Source of the DNA: an uncultured Oscillospiraceae bacterium
Lineage (GTDB): Bacteria > Bacillota > Clostridia > Oscillospirales > Oscillospiraceae
Assembly: GCA_947632175.1 (NCBI GenBank)
Contig: CANROC010000010.1
Location: 62,001 to 126,000, forward strand
Direction: 5' to 3'
DNA: 64,000 bases
This document shows, piece after piece, positions 57,585 through 64,000 of this stretch. Both the position numbers and the translations under genes were made by a program. Numbering within the stretch: position 1 is the stretch's first letter; each line of letters begins with the position of its first letter. The notes under the pieces are model-generated. The model had not been told where the DNA came from and ran no database searches. It saw nothing but the letters and a program-made list of their open reading frames with translations.

Positions 57585-58106
57585 ATGGACACTGTACATG
57601 CAAATCCAATGATCCTTCGAGCCGACATCACCACCCTCCATTGCGACGCCATCGTCAATGCCGCGAACCGGAGCTTGCTGGGCGGTGGGGGAGTGGACGG
57701 AGCCATTCACCGGGCGGCGGGAGCGGAGCTTTTGGAGGAATGTCGAACACTTGGCGGGTGCCGGACCGGGGAAGCAAAGATCACGAAGGGGTACCGGCTA
57801 CCGGCGAAATTCGTCATTCACACCGTGGGCCCCATTTACAGCGGCTCCCCGGAGGACGCCGTTTTGCTGGCGGACTGTTACCGAAACTCGCTAAATCTGG
57901 CGCGGGAAAACGGCGTCCACACCATTGCTTTCCCGGCCATCTCAACGGGCGTGTATGGATACCCGGTAAGGGAGGCCACAAAGGTCGCCGTGGACACAGT
58001 GGAAAAATGGCTGGCGGATAACTCAGACTACCAAATGGACGTGACCTTCTGCTGCTTCGACGAGCGGACGAGGAAGGTTTACGAGGAGCAGACAGCCCGG
58101 ATATAG
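57585..58106 (+). CDS. Macro-domain ADP-ribosyl hydrolase
   Basis: A 173-aa macro domain of the O-acetyl-ADP-ribose deacetylase (YmdB) type: [20 protein letters not shown] near residue 20, [10 protein letters not shown] near 78 and [13 protein letters not shown] near 115 give a complete ADP-ribose pocket. It could reverse ADP-ribosylation of protein or nucleic acid. It starts 11 bp after the HNH gene and is followed by a strong terminator, so it closes the helicase-HNH unit. Confidence 0.93.
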   Translation: MDTVHANPMILRADITTLHCDAIVNAANRSLLGGGGVDGAIHRAAGAELLEECRTLGGCRTGEAKITKGYRLPAKFVIHTVGPIYSGSPEDAVLLADCYRNSLNLARENGVHTIAFPAISTGVYGYPVREATKVAVDTVEKWLADNSDYQMDVTFCCFDERTRKVYEEQTARI

Positions 58107-58111
58107 ATACA

Positions 58112-58143
58112 AAAAGACGGCTTGTGATTACAGGCCGTCTTTT
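58112..58143 (+). terminator. Terminator after the macro-domain gene
   Basis: AAAAGACGGC, loop, GCCGTCTTTT (58112-58121 with 58134-58143). Symmetrical, so it can also end the convergent GNAT gene. Confidence 0.85.
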
Positions 58144-58150
58144 GATATTT

Positions 58151-58570
58151 TCAAATTGCTCTCATCAGAAACAGTTCCATTGGCTGTGAATGCCCCGAAC
58201 TGTCCATGACCAGCCCGCCACAATCGCGGTAGCCGAGGTGGCGGTAGAAGTGCTGTGCATCTTCGTCTGCCTGGGTGGAGGTCAGAACCAGGTCGTAGCC
58301 TTGGGCGCGCATATCCGCCTCCCAGAAATCCATTAGTGCCCTGCCGCAGCCGGTGCGTTGGTAGGCGGGGGCTACGTAGAGCAGCGTACAGAAGGGGGTA
58401 TTATCCCAAAAGAGGTTGTATCTCAATATACCGACGGGCGTGGTGTCCTCCGTGAGGACATACGCCCGTTTTAAATTTACCTTGTTCTCAAACTCCGACT
58501 CCGACAGGTGACGGTCAAGGCTGAACCAGAAATCCCTGTCGCTCATTTGCGCGTATCTGATTTTCCGCAT
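58151..58570 (-). CDS. GNAT-family N-acetyltransferase
   Basis: A 139-aa acetyltransferase: beta-strand 4 TLLYVAPAYQRTGCGRALMDF near 82 contains the acetyl-CoA loop (Q-R-x-G-x-G/A pattern), and the C-terminal LTSTQADEDAQHFYRHLGYRD is typical. Substrate unknown. AGGAGG precedes the ATG. Single gene. Confidence 0.9.
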   Translation of the reverse strand: MRKIRYAQMSDRDFWFSLDRHLSESEFENKVNLKRAYVLTEDTTPVGILRYNLFWDNTPFCTLLYVAPAYQRTGCGRALMDFWEADMRAQGYDLVLTSTQADEDAQHFYRHLGYRDCGGLVMDSSGHSQPMELFLMRAI

Positions 58571-58588
58571 ATGTGAACCTCCTGAATG

Positions 58589-58945
58589 TCAATAGTAAAA
58601 TCCCTTCCTGCGCAGGAGCTTGCAAAAGTCGTAATACTCCTCGGCGGGTTTGTCGAAGGGGAAGGAGAAAGCAAAACCAATCTCACGCTCGCCGGAGGCA
58701 CGAATCGCCTCGCGCATGGCCTCTAAGCTTCCGCCGGGGCGGTAGTATGTGTCATAATAGTGCTCCACGCCGAAGACCTCCACGGGGATGCCGCCGAAGA
58801 TGCCCATGTCCAGAGCCAGGGCGTTGTCACGTTTCAGCCTCGCGGTGACGGTGACCTCGGCGGGCTCAATATGTATCTCGCTAAAGCCCTTCACGGAAAT
58901 GACGGGAACGGGGAAGCGGTCGATATACCCTTTGGAACCCTGAAA
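58589..58945 (-). pseudogene. C-terminal fragment of an unknown gene
   Basis: An open frame (KGFSEIHIEPAEVTVTARLK, FGGIPVEVFGVEHYYDTYYR, FSFPFDKPAEEYYDFCKLLR) with good protein character but no convincing start. The frame continues upstream to a stop near 58945, where the sequence turns abruptly AT-rich (58930-59110). It looks like the truncated end of a larger protein cut by insertion or deletion. Family not recognised. The AT-rich 58946-59116 stretch holds nothing I can name. Confidence 0.5.
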
Positions 58946-59116
58946 TCAGAAAATAAATTCGTTTTTTAAGAAACAGGGGCATAGAAATAAAAATTTTTCC
59001 ACAATAGGGGATTGAGACTGTGCAACGGGGAGGTATACAAAAAACGAATAAATCTTTTTCAAAAATCAAGTACGCTTTTGGGCCTTGGAGGTTGTGGTAA
59101 TAGAAGTAAGAGAAAA

Positions 59117-59926
59117 TCACTCCGCCATGCCGGTCCTCCGCTTTCTGCTCCGGCTCACGTTCTCCACGTTACGGCACGACGCCGAGCAATACTCCGCCCT
59201 AGTGCCGTGGGTGAGGAGCGGGGCGCCGCAGTGTTTGCAGAGGCGCACGGCGGGCTTGGGGCTGGTCAGCATCTCCATCATGCAAAAGTCGACAAGGCTC
59301 TTGAGAGAGTCGTACCAGATCCGCCGCCTGCCAATGCCGCCGCGGATCTCGTACCGAAGCTCCACGTTGCCGTGCAGGAGTACCATGTCCTCTCCGGCCT
59401 GGGCCCGCCGCATCAGGTCATAAAGCAGGAACCCGTACCGGCCGTACCACTCCACGGCCTCACAGTCGTAGTAGTCCGGGTGCAGGACCGGCTCCCGGTC
59501 ATCCTGAAGCGGCAGCTCATCGACGCGCTGAATGCTTACCCTCCGGCTCTGCCGTAGCTGCTCCTTCGGAAACAGGCGAAACAGGTCAATGTATTCCTTC
59601 TGCGTCGCGGCTTTCCGGCCCAAGACGTTCCCGGTGTAGAACTTCACAGACTTGTCGTCATAGGTCTTCTCCACCAGCGCGTCCTCAAAGCCCAGCAGCC
59701 CGAACCGGTCACAGAAACGCTGAACGTTGCGGGAATAGTCCTGATGCTTCGCATACTTAAGTCCGATGCTTAGCAGCTCCAGCACGATCTCCGGCATGAC
59801 CTCCAACGGGTCATACTCTCTGTCATAGACGTCCAGGTTCCCCACGACGCACAGCTCGCCCCGGTGGTTGTATTCCAGACTGTAATACCGCCCGGTGCTC
59901 CAGCGGTCAACGTACTTGTCCCGCAC
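59117..59926 (-). CDS. Unknown protein with CGNR-like zinc finger (DUF6076-like)
   Basis: A 269-aa protein of mostly helical character ending in a zinc finger CKHCGAPLLTHGTRAEYCSASCR (about 228-250) and a basic tail (RSRKRRTG). The knuckle spacing resembles the CGNR/FCS-type zinc finger and the family I recall as DUF6076 in Clostridia. Probably binds nucleic acid. The start at 59926 is GTG behind CTGTGCGGG, not strong. Single gene next to the fragment at 58.6 kb. Confidence 0.7.
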   Translation of the reverse strand: MRDKYVDRWSTGRYYSLEYNHRGELCVVGNLDVYDREYDPLEVMPEIVLELLSIGLKYAKHQDYSRNVQRFCDRFGLLGFEDALVEKTYDDKSVKFYTGNVLGRKAATQKEYIDLFRLFPKEQLRQSRRVSIQRVDELPLQDDREPVLHPDYYDCEAVEWYGRYGFLLYDLMRRAQAGEDMVLLHGNVELRYEIRGGIGRRRIWYDSLKSLVDFCMMEMLTSPKPAVRLCKHCGAPLLTHGTRAEYCSASCRNVENVSRSRKRRTGMAE

Positions 59927-60205
59927 AGGTCAACATCCCCTGCTAATAGAAATAAAAAGATACTATTATCTTATCACACTCCGGAGAAAAATTCATGAGG
60001 ATTCTTCAAGCCGCGGGGGATATTTTCAAAGTTCGACTTTCCGTCGAGCTCAACAAAAACAGGTGGTCTGAGATGCGCAAATCTACAAAAAGATGATTTC
60101 TTTCTGAATAATTCCACTGCCCTTTGCCTCGGGCGGGTTGGGAACGAGCGGCGTGGACCACGGATAAAACCCATTTACAGAAAGGACACGAAAAATTCAT
60201 ATAAA
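59927..60205. other. Gap without a supported gene
   Basis: AT-richer spacer between the zinc-finger gene and the BlaI operator region. A 33-codon frame (ATG at 59995 behind CCGGAG) exists, but its product (KVRLSVELNKNRWSEM) looks like a remnant; I do not call it. Confidence 0.4.
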
Positions 60206-60276
60206 ACTACAGCAGTAGTGTTGACATCGCCACACGACTGTGGTATTATGACAGTGCCATGGCAAACTACTGTAGT
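60206..60276 (+). promoter_or_regulatory. BlaI-type operator-promoter
   Basis: TTGACA (60221-60226), 17 bp, TATTAT (60244-60249), flanked by two ACTAC...GTAGT palindromes: ACTACAGCAGTAGT at 60206-60219 and ACTACTGTAGT at 60266-60276. These match the TACA/TGTA character of BlaI/MecI operators and bracket the promoter, as expected for autorepression. Confidence 0.75.
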
Positions 60277-60298
60277 CTTGTGGAAGGAGGCGGAGCGT

Positions 60299-60658
60299 GT
60301 GGAAGCAAAGCTCTTTGATTCTGAGCTCAAAATCATGCGCGTGCTTTGGCGCGAGGGAGATACCACGGCAAAGCATATCTCCGACGTTCTGAAGGAGGAG
60401 ACAGGCTGGAACATGAACACCACATATACGCTAATCAAGCGGTGCATCAAAAAGGGCGCCATCGAACGCTCGGAGCCCAACTTTATGTGCCGCGCCCTTG
60501 TTTCCAAGGAGGAGGTACAGGAGGCGGAGACGAACGAGCTGGTCGAAAAGATCTACGACGGCTCTCCCAACGCCCTTTTTGCCGCCCTGCTTGGCAAGAA
60601 GCACCTCTCCGCGGAGCAGATAGAGCGCCTTCGGGAGATCGTTGACAAATGGGAGTGA
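60299..60658 (+). CDS. BlaI/MecI-type repressor
   Basis: A 119-aa penicillinase-repressor family protein: winged helix DSELKIMRVLWREGDTTAKH, NTTYTLIKRCIKKGAIERSE, then a C-terminal dimerisation helix (AEQIERLREIVDKWE). The start is GTG at 60299 behind AAGGAGG; the open frame extends left through the operator and is not coding. It is followed 10 bp later by the BlaR1-type gene, giving the classical repressor-sensor pair, but no beta-lactamase gene is visible in the window. Confidence 0.92.
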   Translation: MEAKLFDSELKIMRVLWREGDTTAKHISDVLKEETGWNMNTTYTLIKRCIKKGAIERSEPNFMCRALVSKEEVQEAETNELVEKIYDGSPNALFAALLGKKHLSAEQIERLREIVDKWE

Positions 60659-60668
60659 GCCGGGAGCC

Positions 60669-62117
60669 ATGATGCTTGTGCGAATGAGTCTCTTCGGCGC
60701 GGTCATCATTCTTGTGGTGACGGTCATTCGGGTGGTCGCTATCCATAAGCTTTCCAAAAGACTGCTTGTGACCTTTTGGGAGATCGCCCTGGCGCGCCTG
60801 CTCCTGCCCGTATCCTTCCCGCCGCCGCGCGGCCCTTCCGTGTTGACAGAGCAGCGGCCCATAGTGGAAAAGGTGGAAAAATGCGTAGTGGGACTGGAGA
60901 CGGACGCCGCGCGGGCGCTGGGCGTCCACACGCCGGCAATATCCCCTCTGTGGCTTATATGGGCCGCGGGAGCGCTCTTCTGCCTCGGCTGGTTTGCCCT
61001 GCGTTATCTGCGCTGCCGCCGGGAGTTTATGATGTCCCTGCCCGTAAGAAACGATTTTGTGGCGAAATGGCTTCCCAAACATCCGCTCCGGCGGACCATA
61101 GAAGTACGGAGCCTCACCGGCATTTCCACGCCCTTGACCTACGGTCTGCTTCACCCGGTCATCCTGATGCCAAATAACACGGACTGGGGAAATGAGCGCC
61201 AATTGCGGTACGTTCTTTACCATGAGTATGTGCACGTATGCCGCTTGGACGCGATAAGAAAATGGGCCGCGGTCGCGGCGGTGTGCGTCCACTGGTTCAA
61301 CCCAATGGTGTGGATGCTCTACATCCTCTTTAATCGGGACATTGAATTGGCCTGTGATGAGTGCGTTCTCCGCCGCTTTGGGGGAGAGGCCCGCGCCTCT
61401 TACGCGCGGGCGCTGATCGGCATGGAGGAGACGCGGCATACGGTTTCGCCTTTTTCCAACTGCTTCGCGAAAAACGCCATTGAAGAAAGGATCGAATCTA
61501 TCATGAGATATAGGAAAGAATCCGTAAGCGCGCTGATCTTGGCGCTTGTACTTGTAACGGCGGTAACGGGAACCGCTTTCGCGGCCGCGGAGGCACGGGA
61601 GATCACCGTTCCAAATCTTGAGGGAGTGGACCGCGTCAGCGATGAGTCCTCGCGGCCCGAACAGACGGCGCGGGCCGACGATTTGTTCGCGGCGGGACAG
61701 CCGTCTGCGCGGCCCGAGGTCACGGGACAGCCTGAAGCGGGAGTTGTCAAGATTGGAAAGCCCTCGGAGAGGCCTGAGAATACGGTCTTCGACCTGGAGG
61801 GGACCGTAACAGAGCTGGCAGACGCGTCAAGTCTCAGCGGCGAGATAGCTCCCCATACCGGGTATACGCTCAAATCGCTGGCCATCGCCGCGGGGCAGAA
61901 GCTCACGGTTTGTATAGGCAATACCGGCCCCGAAGCCAAACTCAAAATCGGCTACGTGGACGCCGCCGGCACGGTGACGTACGTGACCATAACGGGAGAG
62001 GGCGGCTCCTACTCCTTTACCGTAAGGGAAACGGGGACCTATAAGCTCTATATCTTCAACTCGTCCGACTATACCCTTTCAGGTCTGGATCTGAGCTGGA
62101 ATGTAACCAATTCGTGA
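60669..62117 (+). CDS. BlaR1-family M56 peptidase with atypical sensor domain
   Basis: A 482-aa membrane protease. Several helices and a gluzincin domain with HEYVH (near 194) and ELACDE (near 230), the M56 zinc site that cleaves BlaI-type repressors. After a further membrane helix (about 290-312) the extracellular part is only about 170 aa: a Pro/Glu/Arg linker with repeated RPE motifs and a beta-sandwich (SLAIAAGQKLTVCIGNTGPE, YSFTVRETGTYKLYIFNSSD). It has no penicillin-binding SxxK domain, so the inducer is probably not a beta-lactam. GGGAG precedes the ATG. Confidence 0.87.
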   Translation: MMLVRMSLFGAVIILVVTVIRVVAIHKLSKRLLVTFWEIALARLLLPVSFPPPRGPSVLTEQRPIVEKVEKCVVGLETDAARALGVHTPAISPLWLIWAAGALFCLGWFALRYLRCRREFMMSLPVRNDFVAKWLPKHPLRRTIEVRSLTGISTPLTYGLLHPVILMPNNTDWGNERQLRYVLYHEYVHVCRLDAIRKWAAVAAVCVHWFNPMVWMLYILFNRDIELACDECVLRRFGGEARASYARALIGMEETRHTVSPFSNCFAKNAIEERIESIMRYRKESVSALILALVLVTAVTGTAFAAAEAREITVPNLEGVDRVSDESSRPEQTARADDLFAAGQPSARPEVTGQPEAGVVKIGKPSERPENTVFDLEGTVTELADASSLSGEIAPHTGYTLKSLAIAAGQKLTVCIGNTGPEAKLKIGYVDAAGTVTYVTITGEGGSYSFTVRETGTYKLYIFNSSDYTLSGLDLSWNVTNS

Positions 62118-62166
62118 CAGAAAAGGCAGAAAACCCCGTAAGAAAATATCTGAATGCCCCCGGCGA

Positions 62167-62208
62167 GGAAAGCAGGAGACCGCGAAACGGCTTCCTGCTT
62201 TCCTTTTT
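62167..62208 (+). terminator. Terminator of the BlaI/BlaR unit
   Basis: GGAAAGCAGGA (62167-62177) with TCCTGCTTTCC (62193-62203), then TTTTT. Confidence 0.9.
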
Positions 62209-62304
62209 GACAGGGAGTCGCAGTTTCACTCCACCCGCAGGAACGGCTCCATCGCCCCGCGGAGCGTTTACCGTAAGTTGAAAAGGCTCTGAACCGGGCC
62301 GGGT

Positions 62305-62541
62305 ACAAAACACAATCTCCGCCATACCTTCGCCACCCACTCCATCGCCGGTGGCGTGGACGCCAAGACGCTCTCCGGCATACTGGGTCACACCGACGCG
62401 GCGTTCACGCTGAACACCTACGCCCACGTCACCGGCGACATGCACCGTCGAGCCGCCGAGATCGTGGGCGGGTTCATGGAGGACATCTTCGGAAAGGAGC
62501 TGAAACCGTGGCAAGACGCAAATCAGGCACCGGCACCGTAA
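62305..62541 (+). pseudogene. Truncated tyrosine recombinase (C-terminal end)
   Basis: Frame reading NLRHTFATHSIAGGVDAKTL, LGHTDAAFTLNTYAHVT, then a helical tail. It carries the HxxR-type box, the second catalytic His and the Tyr nucleophile of phage integrases but lacks everything upstream. It overlaps the start of the intact integrase by 34 bp and is about as similar to that gene's C-terminus as a diverged paralogue, so it is a relic of an earlier integration or recombination. Confidence 0.75.
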
Positions 62542-63653
62542 GACACCGCCTGGACGGACGCTGGGAAGGCAGAGTCGTCATTGGCTACGATGACAGGGGC
62601 CTCCCCGTCACGAAAATCGTGCTGGGCAAGACAAAGCGGGAGTGCGAGGCCAAGATCAAAAGCTTGCGCGCGCAGCTAGAGCCGCCAAAGCCGGACAAGC
62701 TCCGCCCGGACATGCCTTTCGGCGACTGGCTGGACCTGTGGTATCAGGAGCAGGTGAAGCCGCGGCTGCGCCCCAAGTCCCGCGAGGACTACGAGAACGA
62801 GATCTACAAGCACATCATCCCGCGGATAGGGAAGGTGCCGCTGAATAAAATCTCCGTGGAAGTCCTGCAACAATTCTACACAGACCTCAAGCAAAACGGG
62901 CGCCTCATTCGCCGGGACATTTACGGCCTCGGCGTGTCGGACAGGCTGGTGGAGGGCTGTCACCTCCGCATCCGCTCGGCGCTGGCCGAGGCCGTGGAGG
63001 AGCGGCTGATCCCCAGGAACCCCGCCGAGGACTGCCATCTCCCCCAAAGCGCCCGCCGCGAAAAGCAAGTATTGACCCGTGAGGAGCTTCAGCACTTCCT
63101 GACCCAGGCAAAAGAGGAGGGCTACTACGAGCTGGTCCTGCTGGAGCTGGCCACCGGCCTCCGGCGCGGAGAGATATTGGCCCTCAAGTGGTCTGACCTG
63201 AACCCCAAAACGGGAGAGCTGAAAGTGGAGCGCCAAGTCTACCGCGCGGGCGGCAGGCTCACCGTGGCCCCACCAAAAACAAAGACATCGGCGCGGAGTC
63301 TGTTGATCCCCAATGCCCTGCTCGACGTCCTCAACGATCTACGCACCCATACCGCGTCCGAGTGGATGTTCCCCTCCCCGGTCAAGCCCGACTCCCCTCT
63401 CGACCCGGCCTCAGTGCGCAAGCGCATCCAAACGATCCTCGACCACGCCGGCTGCCGCAAGCTTCGTTTCCACGACCTCCGCCATACCTTCGCAACGCTG
63501 TCCTTGAAAAACGGCGTAGATGTAAAGACCCTCTCCAACGCCTTGGGCCACTACTCCGCCGGCTTCACGCTGAACACCTACACACACGCCACGACACAGA
63601 TGAAGCAGGCCGCGGCGGACACGATTGGGGAGGTTATAAACAGGGCAATGTGA
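62508..63653 (+). CDS. Tyrosine-type phage integrase
   Basis: A 381-aa site-specific recombinase. N-terminal arm-binding domain (GTVRHRLDGRWEGRVVIGYD), SAM-like core-binding domain (about 60-165: FGDWLDLWYQEQVKPRLRPK) and catalytic domain with Arg in ATGLRRGEILAL near 215, HDLRHTFATLS near 322, His in LGHYSAGF near 346 and Tyr in LNTYTHATT near 356. All catalytic residues are present. GTG start behind AAAGGAG. It points toward tRNA-Val, 170 bp away, a likely integration target. Confidence 0.93.
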   Translation: MARRKSGTGTVRHRLDGRWEGRVVIGYDDRGLPVTKIVLGKTKRECEAKIKSLRAQLEPPKPDKLRPDMPFGDWLDLWYQEQVKPRLRPKSREDYENEIYKHIIPRIGKVPLNKISVEVLQQFYTDLKQNGRLIRRDIYGLGVSDRLVEGCHLRIRSALAEAVEERLIPRNPAEDCHLPQSARREKQVLTREELQHFLTQAKEEGYYELVLLELATGLRRGEILALKWSDLNPKTGELKVERQVYRAGGRLTVAPPKTKTSARSLLIPNALLDVLNDLRTHTASEWMFPSPVKPDSPLDPASVRKRIQTILDHAGCRKLRFHDLRHTFATLSLKNGVDVKTLSNALGHYSAGFTLNTYTHATTQMKQAAADTIGEVINRAM

Positions 63654-63658
63654 GCTAT

Positions 63659-63708
63659 AAAAATCACCGGCCAGCCACGTCATAATCGGTGCTGACCGGT
63701 GATTTTTT
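63659..63708 (+). terminator. Terminator after the integrase
   Basis: AAAAATCACCGG (63659-63670) pairs with CCGGTGATTTTTT (63696-63708), beginning 5 bp after the stop. Confidence 0.85.
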
Positions 63709-63722
63709 GCGCTTTTGAGTAG

Positions 63723-63765
63723 TGGGTCAGGTAGTGGGTCTAAGGCTGACCCACTACCTGACCCA
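63723..63765. repeat. Perfect 18-bp inverted repeat near the tRNAs
   Basis: TGGGTCAGGTAGTGGGTC (63723-63740), 7-base loop, then its exact complement (63748-63765). The arm itself contains two copies of GTAGTGGGTC/AGTGGGTCAG. It may be an integrase accessory site or a transcription barrier. Confidence 0.65.
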
Positions 63766-63790
63766 CAAGTGAAAATGCTAAAAAAGTTAT

Positions 63791-63827
63791 AAAAAGTCCC
63801 CAATTTCATCGAAATTGGGGACTTTTT
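63791..63827 (-). terminator. Terminator of the tRNA operon
   Basis: AAAAAGTCCCCAATTTC (63791-63807), ATC loop, GAAATTGGGGACTTTTT (63811-63827): a 17-bp perfect stem flanked by A and T runs, directly after the 3-prime end of tRNA-Val. Confidence 0.92.
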
Positions 63828-63903
63828 GGTGGAGACTGCTGGACTCGAACCAGTGACCTCCTGCGTGTGAAGCAGGCGCTCTAACCAGCTGAGCTAAGCC
63901 TCC
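63827..63903 (-). tRNA. tRNA-Val(CAC)
   Basis: Full cloverleaf on the minus strand: acceptor GGAGGCT/AGTCTCC, D arm GCTC..GAGC, anticodon stem CCTGC/GCAGG with loop TTCACAC (anticodon CAC), T arm ACTGG-TTCGAGT-CCAGC approximately, and an encoded CCA end (63829-63827). Confidence 0.95.
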
Positions 63904-63905
63904 GA

Positions 63906-63980
63906 TGGTGACCCGTACGGGACTCGAACCCATGTTACCGCCGTGAAAGGGCGGTGTCTTAACCACTTGACCAACGGGCC
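63906..63980 (-). tRNA. tRNA-Glu(TTC)
   Basis: Minus strand: acceptor GGCCCGT/ACGGGTC, anticodon stem CCGCC/GGCGG with loop CTTTCAC (anticodon TTC), T loop TTCGAGT and encoded CCA. It lies 2 bp upstream of tRNA-Val in the same transcript. Confidence 0.95.
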
Positions 63981-64000
63981 GTCGTATGGGCGGGTCTTAC

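Noticed and set aside
59995-60096. 33-codon frame with a GGAG box upstream
   Set aside because: Too short, no membrane or known motif, composition of a remnant; nothing else supports it.

Overview
The window looks like chromosomal DNA of a high-GC member of the Clostridia, most likely Oscillospiraceae or a close relative. This rests on a GC-rich Firmicutes codon style with strong AGGAGG ribosome sites, sigma-A type promoters (TTGACA-17-TATAAT), a LysM/GH18 spore-type cell-wall enzyme, YfhO, a TepA-type ClpP homologue and DUF4349. Nothing identifies a species. Family names come from recognising motifs by eye; no database was searched.

Layout. 0-2.9 kb is the edge of a prophage or its remnant: small and large terminase subunits and a zinc-ribbon protein read leftward, and a repressor plus ImmA-type protease read rightward. 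3.0-7.7 kb is a housekeeping operon: prfA, a small unknown protein, threonylcarbamoyl-AMP synthase, coaE, an M18 aminopeptidase and a TepA-like protease. 7.7-24.5 kb holds a methyltransferase, a two-component system with an ABC exporter, a compact locus that looks like a type I toxin-antitoxin module (14.88-15.25 kb), a DUF4349 lipoprotein, enolase, a LysM/GH18 enzyme, YfhO, an amidase-domain protein and a sirtuin. Intergenic gaps here are filled with several families of short GTAGGGGC-type hairpin repeats.

24.5-45.7 kb is the most unusual region: a 21-kb leftward gene array probably read from a promoter at 45.67 kb. It encodes six paralogous Hsp70-like ATPases with near-identical nucleotide-binding domains and variable, often AT-richer C-termini, two small proteins that both begin MGLED, a large HerA/VirB4-type ATPase, a one-TM protein with a possibly GrpE-like tail, a papain-fold (C39-like) peptidase, an unknown 154-aa protein and a LytTR DNA-binding protein with a degenerate receiver. 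Duplicated tracts, a half-duplicated ATPase domain and repeated junction sequences show rapid diversification by recombination. My inference is a multi-sensor chaperone/ATPase system with a protease output, possibly for stress or conflict; no description of it is known to me.

45.8-48.2 kb: a TetR regulator divergent from a calcium-loop/FMN split-barrel fusion and a DUF1269 membrane protein. 48.4-62.1 kb is an accessory region: a lower-GC zinc-ribbon/PASTA-like membrane protein, an aldo/keto reductase with lipoprotein, fructosamine kinase-like protein, MazG-like protein, helicase-HNH-macro domain genes, GNAT, a DUF6076-like zinc-finger protein and a BlaI/BlaR1 pair with visible operators. At 62.3-63.7 kb a truncated and an intact tyrosine integrase lie beside tRNA-Val(CAC) and tRNA-Glu(TTC), suggesting that the accessory region is, or once was, a tRNA-associated island.
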